Shown here: positions 52,858 through 62,854 of the stretch, piece after piece
Layout: every line of letters begins with the position of its first letter
Position numbering within the stretch: the stretch's first letter is position 1
Source of the DNA: Herbihabitans rhizosphaerae
GTDB taxonomy: Bacteria > Actinomycetota > Actinomycetes > Mycobacteriales > Pseudonocardiaceae
Length of the DNA: 64,000 nt
Assembly (NCBI RefSeq): GCF_004216555.1
Contig: NZ_SGWQ01000003.1
Coordinates: 296,146 to 360,145, forward strand
Direction: 5' to 3'
Made by a program: the position numbers and the translations under genes
The notes under the pieces: generated by a model
What the model was told of the DNA's origin: nothing
Databases searched by the model: none
What the model saw: the letters and a program-made list of their open reading frames with translations, nothing else

Positions 52858-55113
52858 CTATTCCTCGACCAGTGCCGCGGACGTTATCCGGTGCAGTGGA
52901 AAACGGTGGATCTCGTCGGTCTCGGAATCCCGCCCCTCGAGAATTCCGCCGCCAACCCTGATCGGTTCCAAGATCCGCTGACTGGCCACTCCGTGCGCGT
53001 CGACCACACCGATCCACGCGCTGCGGCCCTGCTGAACGGCCTCCTGCAGCAGCGCCAGGGTGCCCGAGGTGTCCGCGTCACCGGCGGCCAACCGGACACT
53101 GCGCCCGCGCCGGCTCGCCGACGCCCGGTCCCCCGCGCGCACCTTCGCCACCAGCTCGGCCACCCGCTCCTGACTCGGCGGCCTCGGCGCCGGCGCCGCG
53201 ATCTTCGCGCGGGAGGCCAGCCGCCGCCCGCGCGGCCGCACGTCGATCACCTGACCGTCCGGCCCCTCGGCGGCCGGCGAGAACCCGTTGTCCCGCAGCT
53301 CGTCCAGCACCTCGATCAACGGCAGCGGGCTGACCAGCACGGTCGGCGCGATCCGGCGCAGCTCCAGCCGGTGCGCCACCGCGCTCGCCGCCACCTCGGC
53401 GACCAGTGCGGGATCGTCGCAGCGCAGGAACGAGCCGGCGGTGCCACCGCGCAGCCGCCCGTGCCGGCGCGCCACGTCGTCGATCATGTACGTCAGCGAC
53501 TGCGGCACCGGTGTGCGCGAGTGCGTCCGGAACAGCTCGTGCAGATCGTCGGCCGACCGCCCGGCGTCCAGCGCGCGGCGCACCGACGGCTCGCCGATCC
53601 GGTACACCGTCGCGCCGCCGGCCGACTCCACGTCGGCCACCTGCGCCATCGCGGTGGCCAGCTCCGGCTCCAGCGGACCGGGCGCGACCACGGTCAGGTC
53701 GGCCTGCACGAGCACGTGGTCGACCGGCTGCGGCATCGCCTCGGCCATGCGCTTGGCGGCCGCGCTGGTCCCCTCGTCCAGCAGCGCGCGCCCGGCCGAG
53801 GTGAGCGCGCCGAGTGCCACCACGCCCAGCGCCGTGGCCTCGCGCAGCGTCCAGCGGATGATGTCGTCGCGCAGCCGGCCGCCGCGCCGGGGTGCGCGCC
53901 AGGCCAGCACGGCCACCAGGTCCTCGGGGTCGCTCACGCCCTCGCCGCCCGCGAGATCGGCCAGCGCGCCGAGTACGCGGGCGCGATCGGCCGGCGCGTG
54001 CGGCCGGCGCAGCTCGTCGGCCAGCGGCACGAGCAGCCGGTCGCGGGCGTCGCGGCGGCCACCCAGCCCTGGCAGGCGCGGCAGGTCCAGCCACGCCGCG
54101 GCGAGCGTCGCCCAGCGGTTGGCCGGCGTCGCGGCGAGCCACACGTCGGCCTGCGCGGTGGGCAGCCACTCCGGCGCGGTGGCGGCACTGTCGGCGACCA
54201 GTCCCGCGCCAAGGGCGAGCTCGGCGATCAGACCCGCCTGCGTCTCGTCCACGTCGAGATCCCTGGTCAGCCTGCGCAGATCGCGCACGCCGAGCCCGCC
54301 GGCCTTGAGCACCGACGGCGGCTCCTCCGACCACCGGTTCAGCAGGTTCTCCACGTGCCGCGACATCTCCGCGGCCTCGCCGGCGCCCGTGGAGTCGACC
54401 GTGACCGCCTTGTGCGCGCTGGTGCGCAGCGGCGGCTCGCCCACCGCGACCGGGCCCAGCGGGCTGTCCCGCAGCGCCAGGCCGATCTCGCGCGGCAGCT
54501 CGACGGTGTCCGGGTCGCGGTGCAGCAGCAGGCCCTTGGCGAGCAGCTTCTGCACCGGTGTCTCGGCCCGCTCCAGCGAACCGGTGAACCCGGCGTCCTT
54601 GGTGCGCCCGATCGGCGGCCCGTGCGCCAGCGACACGACCATCCGCCGCTCCGGCTCGGACAGGTCGTTGATCACCTCGGGCAGGTCGACCTCGGCGAGC
54701 ACGGGCTTGGACTGGCCGAGGCCGCCGGGGAACGGGCCCAGCGCGTTGGAGACCCCGGACGCCAACCGCAGATCGTGGTCCTCGCCCCAGACGAGGATGA
54801 GCCGCCGCAGCCCCTTCACGGCCGCCTTCACCCGATCGACGGTCACCCCGTTGCCGATCATGGGGACGATCGCGTCCACGGTCACCGCGTCGAGATCGGC
54901 ACGCAGCAGGATCATCGCCTCGAGCACGGCGAGGCTGAGCGTGTCCAACCCTTCGCAGGCGCGCGCGGCCGAACCGGAGGTGCCCGCGCGCACGACCACG
55001 ACCGCCGTCTCGGCGGGCGGCGGCGTGGCCAGGTCGGGGCGAGCGGACAGCAGGCCGGCGAGCATTTCGTCGTCCTGTGCGCGCAGCCAGTCGATCAGGG
55101 TCGTGCGGGACAC
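52858..55113 (-). CDS. helicase-associated (XPB/Ssl2-like) protein with C-terminal WYL-like domain
   Basis: 751 aa, GTG start. It corresponds to mycobacterial Rv0862c, next to the XPB helicase gene in H37Rv (the helicase itself is outside this window). The N-terminal half is helical (TLIDWLRAQDDEMLAGLLSA). A helicase-C-like segment (Helicase_C_3) is near ~545-625 (HRLELRRIAPTVLVSPLPLI). A final ~70-residue piece, QEAVQQGRSAWIGVVDAHGV ... RILEPIRVGGGILEGRD, resembles a WYL ligand-sensing domain. No Walker A is visible, so it is probably a partner or regulator rather than a helicase. Confidence 0.82.
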   Translation of the reverse strand: MSRTTLIDWLRAQDDEMLAGLLSARPDLATPPPAETAVVVVRAGTSGSAARACEGLDTLSLAVLEAMILLRADLDAVTVDAIVPMIGNGVTVDRVKAAVKGLRRLILVWGEDHDLRLASGVSNALGPFPGGLGQSKPVLAEVDLPEVINDLSEPERRMVVSLAHGPPIGRTKDAGFTGSLERAETPVQKLLAKGLLLHRDPDTVELPREIGLALRDSPLGPVAVGEPPLRTSAHKAVTVDSTGAGEAAEMSRHVENLLNRWSEEPPSVLKAGGLGVRDLRRLTRDLDVDETQAGLIAELALGAGLVADSAATAPEWLPTAQADVWLAATPANRWATLAAAWLDLPRLPGLGGRRDARDRLLVPLADELRRPHAPADRARVLGALADLAGGEGVSDPEDLVAVLAWRAPRRGGRLRDDIIRWTLREATALGVVALGALTSAGRALLDEGTSAAAKRMAEAMPQPVDHVLVQADLTVVAPGPLEPELATAMAQVADVESAGGATVYRIGEPSVRRALDAGRSADDLHELFRTHSRTPVPQSLTYMIDDVARRHGRLRGGTAGSFLRCDDPALVAEVAASAVAHRLELRRIAPTVLVSPLPLIEVLDELRDNGFSPAAEGPDGQVIDVRPRGRRLASRAKIAAPAPRPPSQERVAELVAKVRAGDRASASRRGRSVRLAAGDADTSGTLALLQEAVQQGRSAWIGVVDAHGVASQRILEPIRVGGGILEGRDSETDEIHRFPLHRITSAALVEE

Positions 55114-55186
55114 CTGACCACGGTATACGGAGCGGTCATCCGGTAATCTCGCTCCCGCGAACGCACCGAGCTATCAGGAGGCTGAC

Positions 55187-55372
55187 GTGGCGAAGGCCGG
55201 CCCCACCGACCGGGTTGACCCGCACTGGCCCGAGGTCCCCGACGGCGAGCACCCGGTGAGTGAGATCGCCGCGGACCGCCAGGGCGCGCTGTCGCCCTAC
55301 GGTGACCTGACCTTTCCCTTGGACGCCAACGAAATCGGGTACACCCACCCGGTCACGAAAATAAACAAGTAG
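55187..55372 (+). CDS. conserved small protein (Rv0863-like)
   Basis: 61 aa, GTG start with AGGAGG upstream, divergent from the helicase-associated gene. Sequence: a polar N-terminus (DRVDPHWPEVPDGEHPVSEI), then FPLDANEIGYTHPVTKINK. No transmembrane segment. H37Rv Rv0863, also a small protein, lies between Rv0862c and moaC2, the same arrangement. Function unknown. Confidence 0.7.
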   Translation: MAKAGPTDRVDPHWPEVPDGEHPVSEIAADRQGALSPYGDLTFPLDANEIGYTHPVTKINK

Positions 55373-55425
55373 CACCGGGCGTAGGCTCCTCCGGCAGATC
55401 AACGACGATTCTCCTGGAGCGCGTT

Positions 55426-56814
<1,389 letters not shown>

Positions 56815-56823
56815 CATCGAGGT

Positions 56824-57303
56824 GTGGCTGAGCTGACGCACCTGGACGAGACCGGCGCGGCGAGCATGGTGGACGTGTCCGGCAAGGACGCCACCACGCG
56901 CACGGCGATCGCCTCCGGGGTGGTACGCACGACCGCCGAGGTGATCGGGCTGCTGCGGGCCGGCGAGTTGAAGAAAGGTGACGCGCTGGCCGTCGCGCGG
57001 GTCGCCGGGATCATGGGCGCCAAGCGCACGCCGGACCTGATCCCGCTCTGCCACCAGATCGCACTGTCCAAAGTGGACGTCGAGTTCTCCTTGCGGGACA
57101 ACGAGATCGGCGTGACAGCGACCGCCCGCACGACCGATCGCACCGGCGTGGAGATGGAGGCGCTGACCGCCGTCACGGTGGCCGGGCTGACCCTGCACGA
57201 CATGATCAAGGCGGTCGATCCGGCCGCGACGCTGGACGCCGTGCGGCTGGATCGCAAGGACGGCGGCAAGACCGGCACCTGGACTCGCCCGGAGGACCGA
57301 TGA
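56824..57303 (+). CDS. moaC: cyclic pyranopterin monophosphate synthase
   Basis: 159 aa, GTG start. With MoaA it converts GTP to cyclic pyranopterin phosphate, the first stage of molybdopterin synthesis. Conserved blocks: GAASMVDVSGKDATTRTAIA, KKGDALAVARVAGIMGAKRT, IPLCHQIALSKVDVEF and the catalytic-region GVEMEALTAVTVAGLTLHDM with Lys following. The stop overlaps the ATG of the moaB-moaE fusion (ATGA). Nine bases separate it from the malic enzyme stop, so it may be co-transcribed. Confidence 0.95.
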   Translation: MAELTHLDETGAASMVDVSGKDATTRTAIASGVVRTTAEVIGLLRAGELKKGDALAVARVAGIMGAKRTPDLIPLCHQIALSKVDVEFSLRDNEIGVTATARTTDRTGVEMEALTAVTVAGLTLHDMIKAVDPAATLDAVRLDRKDGGKTGTWTRPEDR

Positions 57304-58217
57304 GCAGGACCGCCCGCGTGATCACCGCGTCCAACCGGGCGGCGGCCGGCGTGTACCCCGACCGCACCGGGCCGGTGATCGCATCCTGGCTCGCCGAGCG
57401 CGGGTACACCGTGGACGGCCCGGTCGTGGTGGCCGACGGCGATCCGGTGGCCGAGGCGCTGCGGACGGCGGTGCGGGACGGCGTGCACGTCGTGATCACG
57501 ACCGGCGGCACCGGCGTCACCCCGACCGACCGGACCCCGGAGGCCACGGCCGCGCTGTTGGACTACGAGATCCCCGGGCTGGCGGACGCGATCCGCGCGG
57601 CCGGGCTGCCCGCCGTGCCGACCGCCGTGCTCTCCCGGGGGCTGGCGGGCGTCGCGGGCGGCACGCTGATCGTGAACCTGCCCGGCTCGACCGGCGGCGT
57701 GAAGGACGGGCTCGGCGTGCTGGACGGCGTGCTGGACCACGCGGTCGATCAGCTCCAGGGCGGCGACCACCCGCGCGTCGCGACCACTACCCCAGCCCGC
57801 GTGCTGCGTGCCGAGGTGCTCGACTCGCCGATCTCGGTCGAGGAGCACGCGGCTCTCGTGGCGGACCGCACGGCCGGCGCGGTGGTGACCTTCGCCGGCG
57901 TGGTGCGCGACCACGACCACGGCCGCGACGTGCGCGAGCTGACCTACGAGGGCCACCCGAGCGCGAAGGACGTCATCGCCGAGGTGGCCGAGCTGATCGC
58001 GCGCCGGCACGCGGGCGTCGCGGCGCTGGCCGTGAGCCACCGGATCGGGACGCTGGCCATCGGTGACGTGGCGCTGGCCTGCGCGGCCGCGGCCGCGCAC
58101 CGCCGCGAGGCGTTCACCGCGTGCGCCGACCTGGTCGACGAGGTCAAGGCGCGCTTGCCGATCTGGAAGCACCAGATCTTCGCTGACGGCACCGACGAAT
58201 GGGTGGACTGCCCGTAG
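57300..58217 (+). CDS. MoaB/Mog-MoaE fusion protein
   Basis: 305 aa. Residues ~1-160 are a MoaB/Mog domain: GPVIASWLAERGYTVDGPVV, then DGVHVVITTGGTGVTPTDRT, the molybdopterin-adenylylation signature. Residues ~168-305 are MoaE, the large subunit of molybdopterin synthase: GAVVTFAGVVRDHDHGRDV, LTYEGHPSAKDVI and DEVKARLPIWKHQIFADGTD with the two conserved Lys. In H37Rv these are separate genes, mog (Rv0865) and moaE2 (Rv0866). Fusion links dithiolene formation with AMP activation in one chain. It ends directly against the convergent MerR-type gene. Confidence 0.92.
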   Translation: MSRTARVITASNRAAAGVYPDRTGPVIASWLAERGYTVDGPVVVADGDPVAEALRTAVRDGVHVVITTGGTGVTPTDRTPEATAALLDYEIPGLADAIRAAGLPAVPTAVLSRGLAGVAGGTLIVNLPGSTGGVKDGLGVLDGVLDHAVDQLQGGDHPRVATTTPARVLRAEVLDSPISVEEHAALVADRTAGAVVTFAGVVRDHDHGRDVRELTYEGHPSAKDVIAEVAELIARRHAGVAALAVSHRIGTLAIGDVALACAAAAAHRREAFTACADLVDEVKARLPIWKHQIFADGTDEWVDCP

Positions 58218-58916
58218 TCAGCGTTCGCGGGCACGCAGGTAGTGGCTGAGCTGAGCGGCCGCGTCGAGCATGGCGATGCCCCGGGCGGTGAGCCTGCGCT
58301 GCCAGTCGTTCAGGGCGCGCGACAGCGAGTCGGTGCCGCCGGCCGTTCTGATCTGGTGGACCACGGTGGCGATGTGTGCCAGCGGATAGCCGCCGCGTCG
58401 CAGCAGATGAGCCAGCTCCGCGTCGCGGATGTCGCTCGCGTCGTAGACCCGGTAGCCGGTGGCCGGGTCGCGCGCCGGGGTGAGGATGCCGGCGTCCTCC
58501 CACGTGCGCACGGTGGCCGGGGTGACGCGGAGCCGGTGTGCGAGTTCGCCGATGGTTCGGGTGTCCGCTGACCGGTCCGGCGCGGCGCCGGCCTCCGCCG
58601 TCAGGTGATCCACCGCCTCCCGCACCGCGTCGAGGGTGTCGCGGTCGCGGAGCAACTGGCCGTGGCCGCGGTCGATGACCAGCAGGGCGTCGTCCAGCTC
58701 GTCATCGTGGACCGCGATCATGATCCGGCCGCCGGCCGCGTACCCGTGGGCCGACACGAGGGCGAGGTAGGCGCGCAGCGCGGCCGCGTGCAGGTCGGTG
58801 TAGATCCGGTAGCCGCTCGGTGTGCGCTCCGCGGGCGGGATGAACCCGTCCCGCTCGTAGTTGCGGACCGCCTGGGTCGAGACGCCGTGCTCGCGCGCGA
58901 GATCAGCCGTACGCAC
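58218..58916 (-). CDS. MerR-type regulator with two HTH domains (TioE-like)
   Basis: 232 aa with two MerR-like winged helices. The first is at the N-terminus: MRTADLAREHGVSTQAVRNY then ERTPSGYRIYTD. The second is at ~120-185: RTIGELAHRLRVTPATVRTW then DPATGYRVYDASDIRDAELA. The middle holds a helical ligand or dimer region. This double-HTH layout matches the TioE family. It is divergent from the erythromycin-esterase-like gene with an 80-base gap, so it probably controls that gene. It ends one base from the moaB-moaE stop. Confidence 0.87.
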   Translation of the reverse strand: MRTADLAREHGVSTQAVRNYERDGFIPPAERTPSGYRIYTDLHAAALRAYLALVSAHGYAAGGRIMIAVHDDELDDALLVIDRGHGQLLRDRDTLDAVREAVDHLTAEAGAAPDRSADTRTIGELAHRLRVTPATVRTWEDAGILTPARDPATGYRVYDASDIRDAELAHLLRRGGYPLAHIATVVHQIRTAGGTDSLSRALNDWQRRLTARGIAMLDAAAQLSHYLRARER

Positions 58917-58982
58917 GGTTTGAGACTTTACCGCGCCCTACCACCGTCAACGCGGGCAAAGTGCCAACCGATCTTTCAACGA

Positions 58983-58988
58983 TACGAT
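58983..58988 (+). promoter_or_regulatory. -10-like TACGAT; possible leaderless start of esterase
   Basis: TACGAT ends eight bases before the ATG at 58997, so a transcript would begin at or next to the start codon. No strong -35 is seen, as expected for a MerR-activated promoter. The gap 58917-58982 also has ACTTTAC and CAAAGTG as possible half-sites. Confidence 0.4.
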
Positions 58989-58996
58989 TCATACAC

Positions 58997-60010
58997 ATGA
59001 CTCAGGACATTCGAGACCTCGTCACCCCGTCATGTGAGGTGTTGGCCTTCGGTGAGGCGAACCACCTGGAGCCGGCTTTCGCGTTCCTGCGCAACGACAT
59101 CTTCGTTCAGCTGATCGAGTGCGGCTTTCGGTCGATCGCCCTGGAGACCGATCGCGTGGCCGCGCTCACCGTGAACGACTTCGTCCAGGAAGGCGCGGGC
59201 ACCCTCGACGCCGCGATGAGCGAAGGCTTCTCGCACGGCTTCGGCGACCAGGACGCCAACCGGCGGCTGGTCGCCTGGATGCGTGACCACAACGAGCGCC
59301 GGCCGCCGGCGGACCGGCTGTCCTTCCACGGCTTCGACGCCGCCACGGAGACGATGAGCGCCCCCAGCCCGCGGCGCTACCTCGAACACGCCCGCGCCTA
59401 CCTGGGACTCGACCTCGACCTCGCGGGCCTCACCGGCGACGACGAACGGTGGAGCCGGACGGAGGCGGTCATGGACCCAGCCGTGTCGGTCGGCGCGACG
59501 GCGGCGGCCGATCGGCTGCGATCGATCGCCGACGACATGCTCACCTCGCTCTACGCACGCGCGCCGGAGCTGATCGCGGCAACGTCGCGCGCCGAGTGGT
59601 TCAGGGCCAGAACGCATCTCACCGCCGGTCTCGGCCTGCTGCGCTATCACAGGCAGGCGGCGCAGGACCTCGAGCAGAGTGCGCGGTGGACCCGCATGTG
59701 TGCCACCCGGGACGCGCTCATGGCCCAGAACCTGCTCGAGATCCGAAGCATGGAGGAGCGCAGGGGCCCGACGCTGGTCTTCGCGCACAACGTCCACCTG
59801 CAGCGAAACCCGAGCCACCTGCGCATGGGCGGAATGGACATCGACTGGTTGTCCGCCGGCGCCATCGTGGCATCACTGGTGGGCGAGCGGTACACCTTCG
59901 TCGCCGGCAGCGGCGACACCACACCGCTCGACCAAGCGACGCTCGACGACGCGGACGCGGTCCTGCACGTCAGCGGCAGTCCCGAGAACCTCCAAAGCAG
60001 CCGCACCTAA
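58997..60010 (+). CDS. erythromycin-esterase family protein
   Basis: 337 aa from ATG 58997. Erythromycin esterases open the macrolactone ring; many homologues have other or unknown substrates. Conserved acidic/His residues are seen in LAFGEANHLEPAFAF (Glu and His), FRSIALETDRVAALTVNDF, ANRRLVAWMRDHNERRP, LSFHGFDAA and VFAHNVHLQRNPSH near the C-terminus. With the divergent TioE-like regulator it makes a two-gene module inserted between the molybdopterin fusion gene and rpf, which are adjacent in H37Rv. Macrolide inactivation is possible, not shown. Confidence 0.85.
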   Translation: MTQDIRDLVTPSCEVLAFGEANHLEPAFAFLRNDIFVQLIECGFRSIALETDRVAALTVNDFVQEGAGTLDAAMSEGFSHGFGDQDANRRLVAWMRDHNERRPPADRLSFHGFDAATETMSAPSPRRYLEHARAYLGLDLDLAGLTGDDERWSRTEAVMDPAVSVGATAAADRLRSIADDMLTSLYARAPELIAATSRAEWFRARTHLTAGLGLLRYHRQAAQDLEQSARWTRMCATRDALMAQNLLEIRSMEERRGPTLVFAHNVHLQRNPSHLRMGGMDIDWLSAGAIVASLVGERYTFVAGSGDTTPLDQATLDDADAVLHVSGSPENLQSSRT

Positions 60011-60023
60011 GGCGGAGAGGCGA

Positions 60024-60060
60024 ACAGCGCCTCGCCCCGGGGGATGGGGCGAGGCGCTGT
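60024..60060. terminator. bidirectional terminator
   Basis: Perfect 15-bp inverted repeat (ACAGCGCCTCGCCCC and its complement, arms 60024-60038 and 60046-60060, 7-base loop) between the convergent esterase and rpf genes. Confidence 0.88.
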
Positions 60061-60094
60061 CTGTCTCAGCCTGCTACCTGAGCGGGCGAAGTCG

Positions 60095-60900
<806 letters not shown>

Positions 60901-60982
60901 TGGCGCAACGGACACCCGGTCATGCGTGGTTGGTCGGGGCCAACCGAGAAGCGACGGTACGTAACGAACGTCGTGATCGGAA

Positions 60983-60988
60983 ATTATC
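60983..60988 (-). promoter_or_regulatory. probable -10 box of rpf (GATAAT)
   Basis: GATAAT on the minus strand, ~260 bases before the start codon. Transcription from here would give a long 5' leader containing the whole riboswitch-like region. The -35 area is weak and overlaps the CRP-like site. Confidence 0.5.
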
Positions 60989-60993
60989 CGGTA

Positions 60994-61009
60994 TGTGACC
61001 GTCGTCACG
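60994..61009. promoter_or_regulatory. CRP-like site upstream of rpf
   Basis: TGTGACCGTCGTCACG fits the CRP consensus TGTGA-N6-TCACA with one mismatch. It lies just upstream of the GATAAT -10. In M. tuberculosis rpfA is a known CRP (Rv3676) target, so a conserved site is credible. The bases from 61010 to 61152 show no gene. Confidence 0.65.
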
Positions 61010-61152
61010 GTAACGCGGCGCAACCTCCTGCGATCAAGGGTGTTTTCCCAGTTCAAGCCGTCGTTACCGGGCCGTGTCCAACCCGAGATAAAACACTCTC
61101 AGTGAGTCCTGGCTCACGTCGTTTACGCCGTGTTGAGCCGTTCGGGGAGCCC

Positions 61153-61404
61153 TCATCCACCCGCGAACGGCGGCAGCACATCCAGCTCCACACCACCGGA
61201 CAGCCGCGCGCCACGGTCCCGGACGGCGACTCCGTCCACCAGAAAACTGGACGCCGTCAGCACCCGGGCGAGCGCCTCGCCGTGCCGCCGGGAGACCTCC
61301 GCGAGCGCGTCGCCCACCGACGCGCCGGCCGGCAGCCGCAGGCTCTCCTCGCTCACGCCGGCGGCCGCCCGCGCGCCCGCGAAGTAACGCACCTGGATGT
61401 CCAC
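61153..61404 (-). CDS. moaD: MoaD/ThiS-family sulfur carrier
   Basis: 83 aa from GTG 61404, two bases after the moaA stop. It is the small subunit of molybdopterin synthase. The beta-grasp fold begins VDIQVRYFAGARAAAGVSEE, and the protein ends in the required Gly-Gly (PPFAGG), which is adenylated and thiocarboxylated. Partner of the MoaE domain encoded at 57300. Co-transcribed with moaA. Confidence 0.93.
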   Translation of the reverse strand: MDIQVRYFAGARAAAGVSEESLRLPAGASVGDALAEVSRRHGEALARVLTASSFLVDGVAVRDRGARLSGGVELDVLPPFAGG

Positions 61405-61406
61405 GC

Positions 61407-62462
61407 TCAGCCGCCGATCGCGCTCATCGGGCGGATCGGCTGCGCGAACCCCTGCTCGTTGATCTGGTGCCCGGCGAGCTTCGCCCACATCGTGTCCTGC
61501 CACAGTCCGGCGATCTCCTCGTCGTCGGCGCCGGCCCGCATCGGCCCGCGCAGGTCGGTCTCCCGCTGGCTGAACAGGCACGAGCGCAGCGCGCCGTCGG
61601 CGGTCAGCCGGGTGCGGTCGCACGCCTCGCAGAACGGCCGGGTGACCGACGCGATCACGCCGACGTCGGCCGGCCCGCCGTCGACGAGCCACCGCTCGGC
61701 CGGCGCGGCACCCCGGTGCTCCGGGCTCGGCGTGAGGGTGAACTCGGTCCGCAGCGCGGCGAGGATCTCCTCCGCGGTGATCATCTCCGCGCGGCTCCAG
61801 CCGTGCTGCGGGTCCAGCGGCATCTGCTCGATGAACCTGAGGTGGTACCCGTGCTCGAGGCAGTAGCGCAACAGTGGCACGGCCTCGTCCTCGTTCACCC
61901 CGCGCAGCAGCACCGAGTTGACCTTGACCGGATCGAGCCCGGCGGCGTGCGCGGCGGCCATACCGGCGAGCACGTCGTCCAGCCGTCCGCGCCGGGCGAT
62001 CTCCTGGAAACGCTTGTGCGACAACGTATCCAGCGAGATGTTGATCCGGTCGAGCCCGGCGGCGGCCAGGTCACCGGCGCGCCGGGCGAGCCCGATCGCG
62101 TTGGTGGTCATGGAGATCCTGGGCCGGGGTGACAGCTCGGCGGTGCGCGCGATGACCTCGGTGAGCCCCTTGCGCAGCAGCGGCTCGCCACCGGTGAACC
62201 TGATGTTGGTGACACCCAGGTCGCACACCGCGATGCCGATCAGCCGCACCAGCTCGTCGTTGGTCAGCAGCTCGGCGTCCGGCGTCCAGTCCAGCCCTTC
62301 GGCCGGCATGCAGTAAGTACAGCGAAGGTTGCACCGGTCGGTCAGCGACACCCGTAGATCGGTGGCCACCCGCCCGAACCGGTCCACCAGCGCGGACGTG
62401 TCCGGCCGCGGCGTGCCACCCGCCGGCGGCACGGCGGGGAAACCCAAGTCAACCGCTGTCAC
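61407..62462 (-). CDS. moaA: GTP 3',8-cyclase
   Basis: 351 aa from GTG 62462; a much longer frame upstream is antisense to arsR and rejected. Radical-SAM enzyme that starts molybdopterin synthesis. The N-terminal 4Fe-4S motif is CNLRCTYC (~51-58). The C-terminal second cluster is FCEACDRTRL plus SCLF. GGEPLLR is the SAM-binding motif, and the chain ends with the conserved Gly-Gly (SAIGG). The gene order moaA-moaD matches H37Rv Rv0869c-Rv0868c. It is divergent from the arsR-type gene. Confidence 0.95.
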   Translation of the reverse strand: MTAVDLGFPAVPPAGGTPRPDTSALVDRFGRVATDLRVSLTDRCNLRCTYCMPAEGLDWTPDAELLTNDELVRLIGIAVCDLGVTNIRFTGGEPLLRKGLTEVIARTAELSPRPRISMTTNAIGLARRAGDLAAAGLDRINISLDTLSHKRFQEIARRGRLDDVLAGMAAAHAAGLDPVKVNSVLLRGVNEDEAVPLLRYCLEHGYHLRFIEQMPLDPQHGWSRAEMITAEEILAALRTEFTLTPSPEHRGAAPAERWLVDGGPADVGVIASVTRPFCEACDRTRLTADGALRSCLFSQRETDLRGPMRAGADDEEIAGLWQDTMWAKLAGHQINEQGFAQPIRPMSAIGG

Positions 62463-62482
62463 CTGTCTCAGCGTAGCCCTGC

Positions 62483-62510
62483 TTGACACATACCCATATG
62501 GGAATATGAT
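62483..62510 (+). promoter_or_regulatory. promoter with embedded palindrome, leaderless arsR
   Basis: TTGACA (62483-62488), 16-base spacer, TATGAT (62505-62510): near-consensus sigma-A promoter, rare in such GC-rich DNA. The palindrome CCCATATGGG (62493-62502) lies in the spacer, a classic repressor position. The expected transcription start coincides with the ATG at 62518, giving a leaderless mRNA. Confidence 0.8.
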
Positions 62511-62517
62511 TGCCCGC

Positions 62518-62853
62518 ATGGCACGAGCAGCGACCACGACCGACGCGTTCAACGCCGTGGCCGAACCCCGGCGGCGGCAGATCATCGACGTCCTGGCCGG
62601 CGGCGAGTGCCCGGTGAACGACCTGGTGGACGCGCTCGGACTGGCACAGCCACAGGTGTCCAAGCACCTGCGAGTGCTCAGAGAGGTGGGTGCGGTCGAC
62701 GTGCGCAACGACGGGCGACAGCGGCTGTACCGGCTCAACGGCCACGCGCTCAAACCGATCCACGACTGGGTCAAGCAGTACGAGCGCACCTGGTCGGAGC
62801 GGTTCGAGGCACTGGACGACGTACTGGAAGAACTGACCGAGGAGGAGAACTGA
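62518..62853 (+). CDS. ArsR-family regulator
   Basis: 111 aa from ATG 62518; an ATG at 62506 overlaps the -10 box and cannot be used if the promoter call is right. The winged helix reads FNAVAEPRRRQIIDVLAGGE, LVDALGLAQPQVSKHLRVLR and VRNDGRQRLYRLNGHALKPI. No metal-binding CxC motif, so it is of the SRPBCC-linked type rather than a metal sensor. It is followed one base later by the AHSA1 gene, a common pair. It probably represses its own operon through the palindrome in the promoter. Confidence 0.92.
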   Translation: MARAATTTDAFNAVAEPRRRQIIDVLAGGECPVNDLVDALGLAQPQVSKHLRVLREVGAVDVRNDGRQRLYRLNGHALKPIHDWVKQYERTWSERFEALDDVLEELTEEEN

Positions 62854-62854
62854 G

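Noticed and set aside
53288-55117. Plus-strand 600-codon frame
   Set aside because: Ser/Arg-rich shadow of the helicase-associated gene with no start signal or domain.
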